A stretch of 64,000 nucleotides of DNA from Candidatus Zixiibacteriota bacterium (GCA_034003725.1 JAVEYB010000013.1:1-64000); one strand, 5' to 3'; shown: positions 1-9,585, counted from the first letter of the stretch. Notes: a model not told the origin generated them from the sequence alone. Numbers and translations: made by a program.

Positions 1-142
1 CGATCTCACAACGGGAGCATCGGTGACACTCCTCCAACCGGTGCAGAAACAGAAACTGTAACCAATGTCCTGACACAATATGTAACACATGTCTTGACAC
101 CGTACATCGAAGACGGACCCGCCCTACAAGGCGTGCGTTAGG

Positions 143-174
143 GTGCGTGGTGCACGGGGACGTACACCACGCAC
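143..174. repeat. Palindromic hairpin repeat, copy 1
   Basis: Perfect 10-bp inverted repeat, arms GTGCGTGGTG and CACCACGCAC around a 12-nt centre (CACGGGGACGTA). The same hairpin core recurs at 412-443 and 519-550 and inside the 87-bp repeats at 10564-10912 and 11632-11866. It is preceded by a segment (about 113-142, with GACGGACCCGCCCTACAAGG) that recurs before copy 2 with one or two changes, so hairpin and upstream segment form a composite unit. Extragenic, function unknown. Confidence 0.85.
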
Positions 175-261
175 AGGCACCGTAATTGAAGATGGATTCC
201 CGTCCGCCACGGCGGACCTTACGGCTTTCGAGGGAATGACAGAACTTCGTTCTGTCCCACT

Positions 262-401
262 CTGGCGGGTTCGAGGACGGACCCGCCCTACGAGTACTGG
301 CGGGTTCGAGGACGGACCCGCCCTACGAGTACTGGCGGGTTCGAGGACAGACCCGCCCTACGAGGACTGGCGGGTTCGAGGACGGGCCCACCCTACAAGG
401 C
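262..401. repeat. 35-bp tandem repeat, 4 units
   Basis: Four consecutive units start at 262, 297, 332 and 367, exactly 35 bp apart. Each holds a small hairpin with arms GGCGGGT and ACCCGCC around TCGAGGACGG; the last unit has two substitutions. A degenerate relative lies at about 4150-4182 next to the HAD gene. No gene is credible here; open frames exist only because of the high GC content. Confidence 0.85.
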
Positions 402-411
402 GTGCGTTAGG

Positions 412-443
412 GTACGTGGTGCACGGGGACGTACACCACGCAC
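412..443. repeat. Palindromic hairpin repeat, copy 2
   Basis: Same 32-bp hairpin element as at 143-174, with one change in the left arm (GTACGTGGTG). The CCCTACAAGGCGTGCGTTAG segment before it also precedes copy 1. Confidence 0.85.
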
Positions 444-518
444 GGTAGTATTGTCGGGCGGGTCCCACCTGCCGTTCGTCGGAGGCGGACTCACTTTAGG
501 TGGGCCACAAACGACAGG

Positions 519-550
519 GTACGTGGTGCACGGGGACGTACACCACGCAC
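519..550. repeat. Palindromic hairpin repeat, copy 3
   Basis: Third copy of the 32-bp hairpin, ending 38 bp before the trigger factor start, so it probably lies in the tig 5' leader or promoter region. Its left arm is GTACGTGGTG, as in copy 2. Confidence 0.85.
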
Positions 551-588
551 GTATTTGGAAATGAAACGCAGCAACGATAAGCAGTGAA

Positions 589-1854
589 GTGAGTCGCGTG
601 AAAGTAGAACTGACCAACAAAAACGATCTCAAGCGGGAACTCAATATCGAGGTGCCGGCCGAACGGGTCGAATCCGAAATCAGCCGCAAACTGAATGATT
701 TCCGCAGGCAATCCACGATCAAAGGCTTCCGCAAAGGCAAAGCGCCGCTGACCATGATCAAGTCTTTGTACGGCGACGAGGCGCGCGCCGAAGTGGCCGA
801 CGAGTTGATCAAAGCCACCCTCTCCGACGCGGTCAAGGAAAAGGACCTGAAAATCGCCGGGCCGCCCACCCTGACCAAGCTCGATTTCACCGAGGCGGGC
901 GATCTGGTGTTCAGCGCCGAAGTGGAAGTGTTCCCGGAACTGGGCGCGATAACGTACGACGGGCTGTCGGTGACGAAGTCAAAACTCGAGGTGCCGGACG
1001 CCGATGTCGACGAGATAGTCGGATTCTACCGCCAGCGCTACTCGGAAGTTCGCGAGGTGAACCGCCCGCTCGGTGAAAACGACGTGGCGATGCTGGATTT
1101 GTCGAAGGTGGACGATCCGCGCGGGATCATGCCGAAAGACACGTATGAGGATGTCGAGATCGATTTAGCCAAGCCGACGACGATCGCGGAGTTCAAAAAG
1201 GAACTGCCGGGGCTGAAGGCGGGCGAGTCGAAAGACGTGAAAGTCACCTATGCCGACGATTACGGCGACGAGCGGATGGCGGGGGCGACGATCACGTACA
1301 AGGCGACCGTGAAGAAGGTGCAGGAACGGCTGCTGCCGGAATTCAACGATATACTCGCGAAGCGGACCGGCCAGGCCGAGACGGCGCTGGAACTTCGGAT
1401 GAACATCCGCAAAGAACTCGAGGCGGAGCGCAAGGATGTCGCGAGAAACCACCAGCGGGGGGAAATAATCCACCAGATGTGCGAGAAAAATCCGATCCCG
1501 ATCCCGGAAAGCCTGACGGAGGAATATCTCGACGCGATGGTGAAGGATTACCAGCAGCAGTTCCCGGGGGCGAAGGAAGAGGAGATTCGGAAGAACTACC
1601 GGGAGAACGCGATAAATTCGATTCGGTGGAACCTGTTGTACCACAAGCTGGCGGAGCAAGAAAAGATTGAAGTTTCCCCGGCGGATACCGAAAACTGGAT
1701 TAACGGGTTTGCGAAAGCCAACAATGTGACCCCGGAGCAGGCCAAACAGGCGCTGTCGAAATCGGGGCGGGCGAACACTATCCGGGACTCGCTTCTGGAA
1801 CAGAAGGTACTGGATTTTCTGTTTGAAAAAGCCCGGGTGGTGGAAACCGCGTAG
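589..1854 (+). CDS. tig: Trigger factor (ribosome-associated chaperone)
   Basis: Cytosolic chaperone that docks at the ribosome exit tunnel and shields nascent chains; also a peptidyl-prolyl isomerase. The N-terminal ribosome-binding domain carries the signature GFRKGKAP at residues 46-53. An FKBP-like domain follows (about 150-250, with YADDYGDERMAG), then the helical C-terminal chaperone arms. At 421 aa it is close to the usual 430. The start is a GTG at 589; a second in-frame GTG at 598 is nearly as good and neither has a strong Shine-Dalgarno. First gene of the tig-clpP-clpX cluster, an order conserved in many bacteria that couples folding to proteolysis. Confidence 0.97.
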   Translation: MSRVKVELTNKNDLKRELNIEVPAERVESEISRKLNDFRRQSTIKGFRKGKAPLTMIKSLYGDEARAEVADELIKATLSDAVKEKDLKIAGPPTLTKLDFTEAGDLVFSAEVEVFPELGAITYDGLSVTKSKLEVPDADVDEIVGFYRQRYSEVREVNRPLGENDVAMLDLSKVDDPRGIMPKDTYEDVEIDLAKPTTIAEFKKELPGLKAGESKDVKVTYADDYGDERMAGATITYKATVKKVQERLLPEFNDILAKRTGQAETALELRMNIRKELEAERKDVARNHQRGEIIHQMCEKNPIPIPESLTEEYLDAMVKDYQQQFPGAKEEEIRKNYRENAINSIRWNLLYHKLAEQEKIEVSPADTENWINGFAKANNVTPEQAKQALSKSGRANTIRDSLLEQKVLDFLFEKARVVETA

Positions 1855-1906
1855 GCCGCCGGCAGTTGAATAACAAAGGATGGTTCTTGCACATAAGAAG
1901 GGAGTT

Positions 1907-2530
1907 ATGGACGACAAACACATCACCAGCTATCTGATCCCGATGGTGGTCGAGCAGACCGGTCGGGGCGAGCGCGCGTACGACATCTATTCCCGACTGC
2001 TCAAAGACCGGATCATATTCATAGGGACGCCGATCGACGACAACGTTGCGAATCTGGTGATCGCGCAGTTGTTGTTTCTGGCGGCGGAGGATCCGGACAA
2101 GGATATTTCGTTGTATATCAATTCGCCGGGCGGGTCGGTGTCGGCCGGGCTGGCGATGTACGATACGATCCAGTTCATCAAGCCGGACGTAGCGACGATC
2201 TGCATGGGGCTGGCGGCCTCGATGGGCGCGTTTCTGCTGGCGTGCGGAACGCAGGGGAAGCGGTCGGCGCTGCCGAACAGCCGGATCATGATCCACCAGC
2301 CGCTGGCGGGCACGCAGGGGCAGATCTCGGATATCGTCATCATGACCGAGGAGTTCACGCGGACGAAGAAGCGGCTCAACGAGCTTCTGGTGCATCACAC
2401 CGGGCAGCCGATGGAGCGGATCGAGAAGGATACCGACCGGAATTATTTCATGTCGGCGAACGATGCGAAGGAGTACGGGATAATCGACAAGGTGTACGAG
2501 TTCCCGTCAACCAAGAAGACGAAAGAGTAG
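1907..2530 (+). CDS. clpP: ATP-dependent Clp protease proteolytic subunit ClpP
   Basis: Serine peptidase subunit that forms the double-heptamer chamber fed by ClpX. The triad is visible: Ser105 in GLAASMGA, His130 in MIHQP and the Asp of DTDR near 175. The oxyanion-region motif NSPGGSV is near residues 72-78. 207 aa, typical. I chose ATG at 1907 because AAGAAGGGAG lies just upstream; an in-frame ATG at 1880 would add nine residues (MVLAHKKGV) that the family lacks. It follows tig by about 50 bp and precedes clpX by 45 bp, so co-transcription is likely. Confidence 0.97.
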   Translation: MDDKHITSYLIPMVVEQTGRGERAYDIYSRLLKDRIIFIGTPIDDNVANLVIAQLLFLAAEDPDKDISLYINSPGGSVSAGLAMYDTIQFIKPDVATICMGLAASMGAFLLACGTQGKRSALPNSRIMIHQPLAGTQGQISDIVIMTEEFTRTKKRLNELLVHHTGQPMERIEKDTDRNYFMSANDAKEYGIIDKVYEFPSTKKTKE

Positions 2531-2575
2531 TCGCGCGAGGATCGGACGCGACCGTCTCGTAAGGATAGGATTCTT

Positions 2576-3856
2576 ATGGCACACGAAACAGGCCCGCCGG
2601 AACTGACGCATCGCTGTTCGTTCTGCGGCAAGCCGTACACGCAGGTCAAGCGGCTGTTTTCGGGGCACAACTCGTACATCTGCAACGAGTGCGTGTCTCT
2701 GTGTTCGGATTTGCTGACGGCGGCGCCGGACGGCGATGCGGCCGAGGAGATTACCAATCTTCCACGGCCGGCGGATATCAAGAATTTTCTCGACCAGTAC
2801 GTGATCGGGCAGGAGACCGCCAAGAAGACGGTGTCGGTGGCGGTCTACAACCATTACAAGCGGATCAACTCCTATGCGCGCCGGCTGGCCGAGGGCAACG
2901 GCAAAAACAGTTCGAACGATGTCGAGCTGGAGAAGTCGAACATTTTGCTGCTCGGTCCGACCGGGACGGGCAAGACGTTGATCGCGCGGTCGCTGGCGAA
3001 GTTTCTGAAGGTGCCGTTCACGATCGCCGACGCGACCGTGCTGACCGAGGCGGGGTATGTGGGCGAGGATGTGGAGAACATACTCGTGCGGCTGTTCCAG
3101 GCCTCGGACTTCAATCCGCAGAAGACCGAGCGCGGGATAATCTATATCGACGAAATCGACAAGATCGCGCGCAAGGACGGCAACCCGTCGATCACGCGCG
3201 ACGTTTCGGGCGAGGGCGTGCAGCAGGGGCTTTTGAAGATTCTCGAAGGCACGATCGCCAATATTCCGCCGAAAGGCGGGCGGAAACATCCGGAGCAGGC
3301 ATTCGTGCAGATCGACACGACCAACATCCTGTTCATCTGCGGCGGGGCGTTTGACGGTCTCGAGAAGATCGTGGCGCGTCGTTTGGGGAACAAGGTGGTC
3401 GGGTTCGAGGCGAAATCGCAGCGGATCGCGCTGGATTCCGAGGAGATATTCAAGAACGTAACGCCGGCGGATCTGATCGAGTACGGGTTGATTCCGGAGA
3501 TGGTCGGGCGCATTCCGGTGACGGCGGCGCTCGGTCCGCTGGACGAGGCGGCGCTGTTGTCGATTTTGACCGAGCCGAAAAACGCCCTCACGCGGCAGTA
3601 CGCGAAACTGCTCGAGATGGAGGGCGTGAAGCTGACGTTCGAGCCGGGCGCGCTGAAGGCGGCGGTGAAGATCGCGCTGGAGCGCAAGACCGGCGCGCGG
3701 GCGCTGCGGTCGATTTTCGAGAAAGCGATGTTGGATGTGATGTACGACATACCGTCGCATCCGGAACTGGCCGAAGTCGTGGTCACCGAGGAGGTGATTG
3801 CGAAAAATGCGGAGCCCCGGAAGGTCACGCATGCGGAGAACAAAAAGGCCGGGTAA
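2576..3856 (+). CDS. clpX: ATP-dependent Clp protease ATP-binding subunit ClpX
   Basis: AAA+ unfoldase that recognises substrates and threads them into ClpP. The N-terminal C4 zinc-binding domain has Cys14, 17, 36 and 39 (CSFC, CNEC). Walker A GPTGTGKT is at 127-134, the pore loop is GYVGEDVE, Walker B is [11 protein letters not shown], and the sensor-2 arginine is in GARALRS. 426 aa, full length. Start ATG at 2576 follows an AAGGAT-type ribosome-binding site. It ends just before a strong intrinsic terminator, closing the tig-clpP-clpX unit. Confidence 0.98.
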   Translation: MAHETGPPELTHRCSFCGKPYTQVKRLFSGHNSYICNECVSLCSDLLTAAPDGDAAEEITNLPRPADIKNFLDQYVIGQETAKKTVSVAVYNHYKRINSYARRLAEGNGKNSSNDVELEKSNILLLGPTGTGKTLIARSLAKFLKVPFTIADATVLTEAGYVGEDVENILVRLFQASDFNPQKTERGIIYIDEIDKIARKDGNPSITRDVSGEGVQQGLLKILEGTIANIPPKGGRKHPEQAFVQIDTTNILFICGGAFDGLEKIVARRLGNKVVGFEAKSQRIALDSEEIFKNVTPADLIEYGLIPEMVGRIPVTAALGPLDEAALLSILTEPKNALTRQYAKLLEMEGVKLTFEPGALKAAVKIALERKTGARALRSIFEKAMLDVMYDIPSHPELAEVVVTEEVIAKNAEPRKVTHAENKKAG

Positions 3857-3880
3857 GTTTGGCACCGAATGGACGAGTCA

Positions 3881-3908
3881 ACAGCCCGCCGAAAGGCGGG
3901 CTGTTTTT
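3881..3908 (+). terminator. Rho-independent terminator after clpX
   Basis: Perfect 10-bp stem (ACAGCCCGCC / GGCGGGCTGT) with a GAAA tetraloop followed by six T. It lies 25 bp after the clpX stop. Confidence 0.93.
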
Positions 3909-4184
3909 TGTTTGGGGGGGAGGTGGAGCAGAGGTTGTCGTCGGTGGTGGCCTACCATTCAGGGCCTGTTGAACAACCGCTCGTGAACCCGTGTCTTCGG
4001 GTGATAGTCCGTCGCGCAGGGCCGACATTCGACGAAAGTCATTGAGTACAAATAGAGGTTTTGGCGAGTGCAGTCGGGCGGGGTCGCCTGACCGCACTCA
4101 CATCGGCTTTTTCAACAAGCCTGTTATTGTGGGTAGCTCGTGCGTGGCGCAACGGCGGGTTCGAAGGCGGAGCCGCCTGGCGAG
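3909..4184. other. Gene-free stretch between convergent genes
   Basis: No credible gene. It holds an imperfect hairpin at 4066-4099 (GAGTGC...GCACTC, inner GGCG/CGCC) followed nine bases later by five T, possibly a weak second terminator. A degenerate copy of the GGCGGGTTCGA...CCGCC repeat lies at about 4150-4182, related to 262-401. Confidence 0.6.
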
Positions 4185-4796
4185 CTATAATCGTCCGAGT
4201 TGCTCGAGGTCTTCGCGGAGTTTCGGTTCGCTTTCGAACAAAATCGCGGGCAGGCCGGCAGCAACAGAGGCCTCGACATTCACCTGCAAGTCATCGATAA
4301 AGACCGCTGTATCACGGAATCGGGACGCATCAAGTGCGGCCCGATAGATCGGTTCGGCCGGTTTCATGTAGCCGACATCGTAAGACAGCACGAGTTCATC
4401 GAAATGGCGCCCGACAGCGAACTGTTGTTCGATCCAGGCGAAATGCCAGGGGGAAGTGTTCGACAGCAGGATCAACTGCGTGGTCGGCTTGAGCTCTTCG
4501 AGCAATGCGATCATGGCATGATCGAGCTCAAACATCGGCGCCCAGATATCGCGTAATTGATCGGTGGTGAGTGACAGGCCAAGGGCACGGTTGACCTGAC
4601 GCGTGAACTCGTGTTCGTCGATTTTGCCCGTCTCGAACAGGGTCTCCGGTTCGCCGAAGAAAACACTCTGCTTGATCTGCATCGGCTCCATGCCGCACAT
4701 CGGAGCCAGCTTGCGGCATGGAATCAGCACCTCGAACGGACAAATGACCTTGCCGAGGTCGAATATGAGTGTCTGCGTGACGCGTCGGGTCGTCAT
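4185..4796 (-). CDS. HAD-superfamily hydrolase (subfamily IA, YihX-like)
   Basis: Predicted cytosolic phosphatase of the haloacid dehalogenase family; the substrate is unknown. Motif I is IFDLGKVI near the N-terminus, with the nucleophile Asp and a Gly where many HADs have the second Asp, as in YihX-type proteins. Motif II is LLSNTS, motif III the Lys in YMKPAEPIY, motif IV FIDD. 203 aa. ATG at 4796 is preferred: the upstream open frame is non-homologous, and this ATG overlaps the stop of the permease gene by 4 bp (ATGA). The overlap suggests translational coupling with the TSUP gene. Confidence 0.88.
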   Translation of the reverse strand: MTTRRVTQTLIFDLGKVICPFEVLIPCRKLAPMCGMEPMQIKQSVFFGEPETLFETGKIDEHEFTRQVNRALGLSLTTDQLRDIWAPMFELDHAMIALLEELKPTTQLILLSNTSPWHFAWIEQQFAVGRHFDELVLSYDVGYMKPAEPIYRAALDASRFRDTAVFIDDLQVNVEASVAAGLPAILFESEPKLREDLEQLGRL

Positions 4797-5689
4797 GGTG
4801 CGATATACCCCAGGATGTATTTGACGGAGATGAACAGCAGCGCGGCTATCAGGATGACCTTGATGATATTCGGTGAGACAAAGCGTTGCAGGTATGCGCC
4901 GGTGTAGACGCCGAAGGCGCCTCCAAGCCCAAAGGACAGGCCGAGCAGCCAGTCCGGCTGAATGATTGTGCCGCCGGTAAGTAGCGGCGAGATGAAGACG
5001 AATATAACGACACCCGCCACCGATGTGATCCATGTCCCCAGCAGCATGGCGCCGGCGATGGAATGAACCGGGAGGTGGTAGATGGAGACGAAATACGGCG
5101 AAAGAATAGCACCGCCGCCGATCCCGTAAATGCCGCCGACAATTCCGAACACGAGGCTGAATAAGATGATCGGTTTGGTTGCCATAGCGTACGACTCACC
5201 GCCGTACGAAAAGGTGATAGTCTGCAGGCTGAAATGTTCGTCGGTGACTGTTGCCGGTCCGCTGCCGTTATTGACGGTTACGGAGCGTCGTTTCCGGATG
5301 ATATCCATCACCAGCCGTGCGCCGAGATAGAGCAGGACACAACCCACAAAGAACTTGAACGCCGCAGGGTCCGGCAAATAGCGGATCCTGATCCAGGCGC
5401 CGATTGCCACGCCGGGAAGTGTGCCGAGACCGGTGGCCATCGCCAGCGACCAGACCATCCGTTGGTCACGGTGAAAGCGCCACACACCGGACGGAATGGC
5501 GATGATGTTGAAAGCCATGTTGGTGGGTGTAACTCCCGGTCCGGTGTATCCCAAAGCACTTACCTGAAACGGCAGAAGAATGAAGGCCCCGGTAACGCCG
5601 CCGGTCGCCGTGATGGCAGAGATGGCGAATGCGACCAGCGAGGGAAGCCACCAGTACGTTTCGACGCCGGAGACAGGGAACTCAAACAT
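4793..5689 (-). CDS. TSUP (TauE/SafE) family membrane transporter
   Basis: Probable sulfite/organosulfonate-type exporter of the 4-toluene sulfonate uptake permease family; the substrate is unproven. 298 aa with about eight hydrophobic segments in two halves. The family glycine motifs are visible: ATGGVTGAF in the first half and GIVGGIYGIGGGAI in the second. ATG at 5689 (MFEFPV) is preferred because the 34 upstream codons read as proline-rich non-homologous sequence. Followed by the HAD gene through an ATGA overlap. Confidence 0.88.
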   Translation of the reverse strand: MFEFPVSGVETYWWLPSLVAFAISAITATGGVTGAFILLPFQVSALGYTGPGVTPTNMAFNIIAIPSGVWRFHRDQRMVWSLAMATGLGTLPGVAIGAWIRIRYLPDPAAFKFFVGCVLLYLGARLVMDIIRKRRSVTVNNGSGPATVTDEHFSLQTITFSYGGESYAMATKPIILFSLVFGIVGGIYGIGGGAILSPYFVSIYHLPVHSIAGAMLLGTWITSVAGVVIFVFISPLLTGGTIIQPDWLLGLSFGLGGAFGVYTGAYLQRFVSPNIIKVILIAALLFISVKYILGYIAP

Positions 5690-5931
5690 GGGCGATATGG
5701 TACGGAGGAAAGCGGGGGCGGGCAACGGGAGAATAGGGGCGCCGGGATCGCCGGGGTTCCGGTAACTGGCCGGACGGCAGCGGCTTGGCAAAAACAGCTT
5801 GCTTTTTGCGGTCCGGGCGGTATTTTTCGGCGGTTTTCGATAGCCTCTTACGGCAGAGTACGATAACTCTACAAATCGACTCCGGCATTCTATGCGATGA
5901 CAAACGAAACCAAGATAGAAGGTACCAATCG

Positions 5932-6267
5932 ATGAAATTTGAAGATCTGATGCAGGACGGCGTGGTTGTTCTTGATGTTTCCGGAAAAATCATGGGTGGT
6001 GAGGAAGCTACTCTGTTTCACGGGAAGATTCACGAATATATCAGCTCCAACAAGAAGAACATCGTCGTCGATCTCGGCAAAGTCGACTGGATGAACTCGG
6101 TTGGTCTTGGGATGCTTATATCGGCGTTGACGACTGTCAAGAACTCCGGTGGTCGTCTCGTGCTGTGCCGGATCGATAAGATCGAGTCGATCCTGACCAT
6201 AACGCGGCTCATCTCGGTATTCGAGCATTACGACAGTCGGCAAGAGGCTATCAAGTCGTTCAAGTAA
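5932..6267 (+). CDS. STAS-domain protein (anti-sigma factor antagonist type)
   Basis: Single STAS domain of 111 aa, the size of SpoIIAA/RsbV-type anti-anti-sigma factors, which bind an anti-sigma kinase when unphosphorylated. The phosphorylation loop is WMNSVGLGML; the serine is present, with Asn where many relatives have Asp before it. The start ATG at 5932 has AGAAGG ten bases upstream. No anti-sigma kinase or phosphatase gene is adjacent, so its partner is elsewhere or it acts in another STAS role. It ends 25 bp before a strong terminator. Confidence 0.88.
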   Translation: MKFEDLMQDGVVVLDVSGKIMGGEEATLFHGKIHEYISSNKKNIVVDLGKVDWMNSVGLGMLISALTTVKNSGGRLVLCRIDKIESILTITRLISVFEHYDSRQEAIKSFK

Positions 6268-6292
6268 CGATATCTGCGGCGATCAGAATCAG

Positions 6293-6321
6293 GACCCTCC
6301 CGTTCGGGAGGGTCTTTTTTT
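6293..6321 (+). terminator. Rho-independent terminator after the STAS gene
   Basis: Perfect 10-bp stem GACCCTCCCG / CGGGAGGGTC with a TT loop followed by seven T. Confidence 0.93.
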
Positions 6322-6358
6322 GTGCAACCGACGTCACCCGAAAGCCGTACCCGTAAGC

Positions 6359-8707
6359 ATGGGAGTTCAGGTGCGAGTGGTCGGGTCAACGCTCGTGTGT
6401 CTTGGTATCGGTCTGCTGGCGGTGGTCGGGGGGGACCTTCAGGCGCAGGACAACTTTCGGCCCCAGTTCAACCCGGTATTGGAAGTTTCGCCGCTGGTGG
6501 GCGAGGTTGTAATCGACGGCAAGACCGATGACACGGGGTGGCGAACGGCGGCCCGGGCGGCCGGGTTTGCCGAAAACGATCCCGGCGATCAAGTGCGCCC
6601 GCCGGTTGAATCCGAAGTCCTGGTCACGTTCGACGAGGCCAATCTCTACCTGTTGTTCAGGGCGTATGATGATCCGGCGACCATCAGGGCGACGCTGGCT
6701 GAACGGGACAATATCTGGCAGGACGACTATTTCGGCATCATCTTCGACACCTACGGCGACCAGGCATGGGCCTACGAGATGTTCGTGAATCCGTATGGCG
6801 TTCAGGGGGACCTTCGCTGGAATCGCGGCAACGAAGACATGAACTACGACCTCGTGTGGTACTCGGCGGGTGCGATCACGGAGGAAGGGTACGAAGTCGA
6901 GGTGGCGATTCCATTCCGGTCGCTCCGCTTTCCCAACCGCGCACAGCAGGAATGGACGGCAAATTTCTGGCGAAACCATCCGCGCGACAGTCGTCGGCGA
7001 TACTCCTGGGCGGCGCTTGACCGCGACAATCCATGCTGGCTGTGTATGTTCGGAACGATTCGCGGGATCTCGAATGTCGTTCCCGGCGGCAAGCTGGAAG
7101 TGCTGCCGTCGGTGGTCGGATTCCAGTCGGGACAGCTCGAGGAGTACGGGAACGGGGGCGAGCATTTCGAAAATGCGGATCCCGACGCTGAACCGGGCTT
7201 GAATCTCAAGTACAATCTCGCGACCGATCTGACCGCGGAGGGATCGATCAACCCGGATTTCAGCCAGGTGGAGTCCGATGCCACGCAGATCGACGTCAAT
7301 TCCACGTTCGCGCTCTACTTCGAGGAACATCGCCCCTTCTTTCAGGAGGGCAGCGACCTGTTCGACAATTTCATCGATGTGGTGTACACGCGGACAATCA
7401 ACGATCCGCAGGTGGCGGGCAAGTTGTACGGGCGGCTGGGGCGGACGTCGGTAGCCTACGTCGCGGCGCAGGATGAGCGCGCGGTGGTGCTGGTGCCGGG
7501 CCACGAACGGAGCTGGCTGGCGCCGGCGGACAAGGCGTTTTCTAACGTGCTTCGCGTGAAGCAGACCCTGCTCGAAGATTCGTATGTCGGGGGGACGGTC
7601 ACGGACCGTCGGCTCGACGGCGGCGGATCGGGAACGGTGTTCAGCACGGACGGGAGCATACGGGCGCTTACCAACTACTCGGTCGAGTTTCAGGCGGCGG
7701 TGAGTCATACCGATGAGCTCGACACACCGTTTCTGGGGCCGGCGCCCGAGGAACAATCGCCGACGTTCGACAACGGGCGACATACGATCGAGTTTGACGA
7801 TGAGCGTTTTTGGGGGCACGCGGTCTACGCGTCGGTGGAGCGCAGCGCGCGGGTGTGGAATTTCAATGTCGACTACCAGGAATACTCGCCTCGGTTCCGT
7901 GCGGACAACGGTTTCGTGAGCCGCGTGAACACGCGTCAGATCGAGGCGTGGACCGGGTTGTACTATCAGTACGATGCGCACCCGGTCATCGACGCGATCG
8001 AGCCGAGCCTGACCGTTGCGCGGGTGTGGGATTTCGAGAAGCGGTTCAAGGACGAGTGGGTGGTGCCGACGCTGTACATGCGGCTGAAGGGTCAGACGCA
8101 GGTATCCATGAACGTGCTGTTCAGCCGCGAGCAGTTTCGCGATACACTGATTACCGGGATTCTCAGATACCATGTCGACGTGGATGCGCACTTTTCCAAG
8201 CCGGTATCGGCGGGATTCAGCTTTACGACAGGTCACTCGCTGGTGCGGTTCATGGAACGGCCGGTACTCGGGCAGACTAAAGAGTTGTCGATGTGGTCGC
8301 GGATAAAGCTCAGCCGGCGGATGACGGTGGAGCCGGAGATCAGCTATCTCTCCGTAGACCTTTTGCACGACACGGACACCTCGATATTCACCAGTCCGGC
8401 CGTATCGCCGGGACAGGGGGTGTCCTCGACCTGGGTCTGGCGGACGCGGTTCAACTACCAGTTTTCCCGTCCGCTCAACTTGCGGCTGATCGTGGAGTAT
8501 TTCGATGAAAAAAACGAGTACCGTCCTGATGAGAGCACGCGTCAGCTGCTGGTTGAGCCGCTGTTGACGTATGAAGTCAACCCCTTCACCATCTTCTACA
8601 TAGGGTCATCGCACGACTACACGGATTATGAATATACGGGGCTCGGGGAAGTTCGGCGGTCGGCCCAGCGGTTCTTTTTGAAGCTCCAGTATCTATTCCG
8701 CGCGTAG
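6359..8707 (+). CDS. DUF5916-type protein: CBM9-like domain plus outer-membrane barrel
   Basis: Predicted exported protein of 782 aa. The start ATG at 6359 gives a clean signal peptide (hydrophobic LVCLGIGLLAVVGG, cleavage after LQA). In-frame starts further upstream lie in the preceding terminator. Residues about 30-240 resemble a carbohydrate-binding family 9 fold (VDGKTDD-like IDGKTDDTGW, then DDYFGIIFDT). The rest is rich in alternating aromatic/polar strands and ends in a terminal aromatic-rich strand (FLKLQYLF), as in outer-membrane barrels. This layout matches DUF5916 proteins; their function is not established. It stands alone between a terminator and a new promoter. Confidence 0.8.
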   Translation: MGVQVRVVGSTLVCLGIGLLAVVGGDLQAQDNFRPQFNPVLEVSPLVGEVVIDGKTDDTGWRTAARAAGFAENDPGDQVRPPVESEVLVTFDEANLYLLFRAYDDPATIRATLAERDNIWQDDYFGIIFDTYGDQAWAYEMFVNPYGVQGDLRWNRGNEDMNYDLVWYSAGAITEEGYEVEVAIPFRSLRFPNRAQQEWTANFWRNHPRDSRRRYSWAALDRDNPCWLCMFGTIRGISNVVPGGKLEVLPSVVGFQSGQLEEYGNGGEHFENADPDAEPGLNLKYNLATDLTAEGSINPDFSQVESDATQIDVNSTFALYFEEHRPFFQEGSDLFDNFIDVVYTRTINDPQVAGKLYGRLGRTSVAYVAAQDERAVVLVPGHERSWLAPADKAFSNVLRVKQTLLEDSYVGGTVTDRRLDGGGSGTVFSTDGSIRALTNYSVEFQAAVSHTDELDTPFLGPAPEEQSPTFDNGRHTIEFDDERFWGHAVYASVERSARVWNFNVDYQEYSPRFRADNGFVSRVNTRQIEAWTGLYYQYDAHPVIDAIEPSLTVARVWDFEKRFKDEWVVPTLYMRLKGQTQVSMNVLFSREQFRDTLITGILRYHVDVDAHFSKPVSAGFSFTTGHSLVRFMERPVLGQTKELSMWSRIKLSRRMTVEPEISYLSVDLLHDTDTSIFTSPAVSPGQGVSSTWVWRTRFNYQFSRPLNLRLIVEYFDEKNEYRPDESTRQLLVEPLLTYEVNPFTIFYIGSSHDYTDYEYTGLGEVRRSAQRFFLKLQYLFRA

Positions 8708-8729
8708 TTCCGCAAACGATGTTTCTCAC

Positions 8730-8758
8730 TTGGTGCGCGCATTCGCGCCGTATATCTT
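8730..8758 (+). promoter_or_regulatory. Candidate promoter of the PhzF-like gene
   Basis: TTGGTG (8730-8735) and TATCTT (8753-8758) are separated by 17 bp, which would start transcription about 27 bp before the ATG at 8792. Match is moderate. Confidence 0.4.
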
Positions 8759-8791
8759 GTGACAGGGCATATCGCGAGAGGTCATACACGT

Positions 8792-9580
8792 ATGGGTCAG
8801 TCAATCATTCAGGTAGATGCGTTCGCGGACAAGCCGTTTGGGGGCAATCCGGCAGCCGTCTGCGTGATGGACGGACCGGGTAACGAGCAGTGGATGCAGG
8901 CCGTGGCGGCGGAGATGAACCTCTCCGAGACCGCCTTTTTGAGTCCTGCGGACGGGGGTTGGAGAATCCGCTGGTTTACGCCGGTGGTTGAGGTGGAGTT
9001 GTGCGGACACGCCACGCTGGCGTCGGCGCACGTGCTGTATTCCGACGGTCACGCACGGTCGGATCAGCGGATCGTGTTTCATTCGAAAAGCGGGCCGCTC
9101 TATGCGGTGCGCGACGGTGAGTATGTGTCGCTCGATTTTCCCGCGGCGCGAACGGAACCGGTCGATCCGATTGAGGACGTGGTTGCTGCGCTCGGGGTCA
9201 AACCGGTGTTCTTTGGAAAAGCACGGTTTGATTACCTGATCGAAGTGGGTACGGAGACCGAAGTGCGAACCTGCACGCCGGATTTCAATCTACTTACAAA
9301 GACGAGAGTGCGCGGCGTGATGGTGACGTCCCGCAGCGCGGGGGAATTTGATTTTGTGTCGCGGTTTTTTGCTCCGGGGGTAGGGATTGCCGAAGACCCG
9401 GTGACCGGATCGGCTCATTGCATTCTGGCGCCGTACTGGAGTCAACGGCTGAACAAGGATACCATGCTGGCGTACCAGGCGTCGCGTCGCGGCGGCACCC
9501 TGCGGGTGACGGTTGCCGGAGACCGGGTGCACCTTGCGGGCAAGGCCGTAATCGTGATGCGCGGTGAACTGCTGGTTTGA
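8792..9580 (+). CDS. PhzF-family isomerase/epimerase-like protein
   Basis: Member of the PhzF family (diaminopimelate-epimerase fold). The phenazine isomerase is the best known member, but most relatives have unknown substrates. 262 aa. Family blocks are visible: QVDAFADKPFGGNPAAV at the N-terminus, NLSETAFL (with the conserved Glu), WFTPVVEVELCGHATLA and GIAEDPVTGSAH. ATG at 8792 is chosen because the family begins immediately before QVDAF; an upstream in-frame start would add eleven unrelated residues. There is no phenazine pathway nearby, so a phenazine role is unlikely. Confidence 0.9.
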   Translation: MGQSIIQVDAFADKPFGGNPAAVCVMDGPGNEQWMQAVAAEMNLSETAFLSPADGGWRIRWFTPVVEVELCGHATLASAHVLYSDGHARSDQRIVFHSKSGPLYAVRDGEYVSLDFPAARTEPVDPIEDVVAALGVKPVFFGKARFDYLIEVGTETEVRTCTPDFNLLTKTRVRGVMVTSRSAGEFDFVSRFFAPGVGIAEDPVTGSAHCILAPYWSQRLNKDTMLAYQASRRGGTLRVTVAGDRVHLAGKAVIVMRGELLV

Positions 9581-9585
9581 ACGAA

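Noticed and set aside
2507-3865. A 452-codon minus-strand frame opposite clpX
   Set aside because: Antisense shadow of a highly conserved gene; no homology or start signal.
6386-8368. A 660-codon open frame on the minus strand inside the DUF5916 gene
   Set aside because: Rich in Arg/His/Pro, typical of GC-rich antisense shadows; the plus-strand gene has a signal peptide and family motifs.
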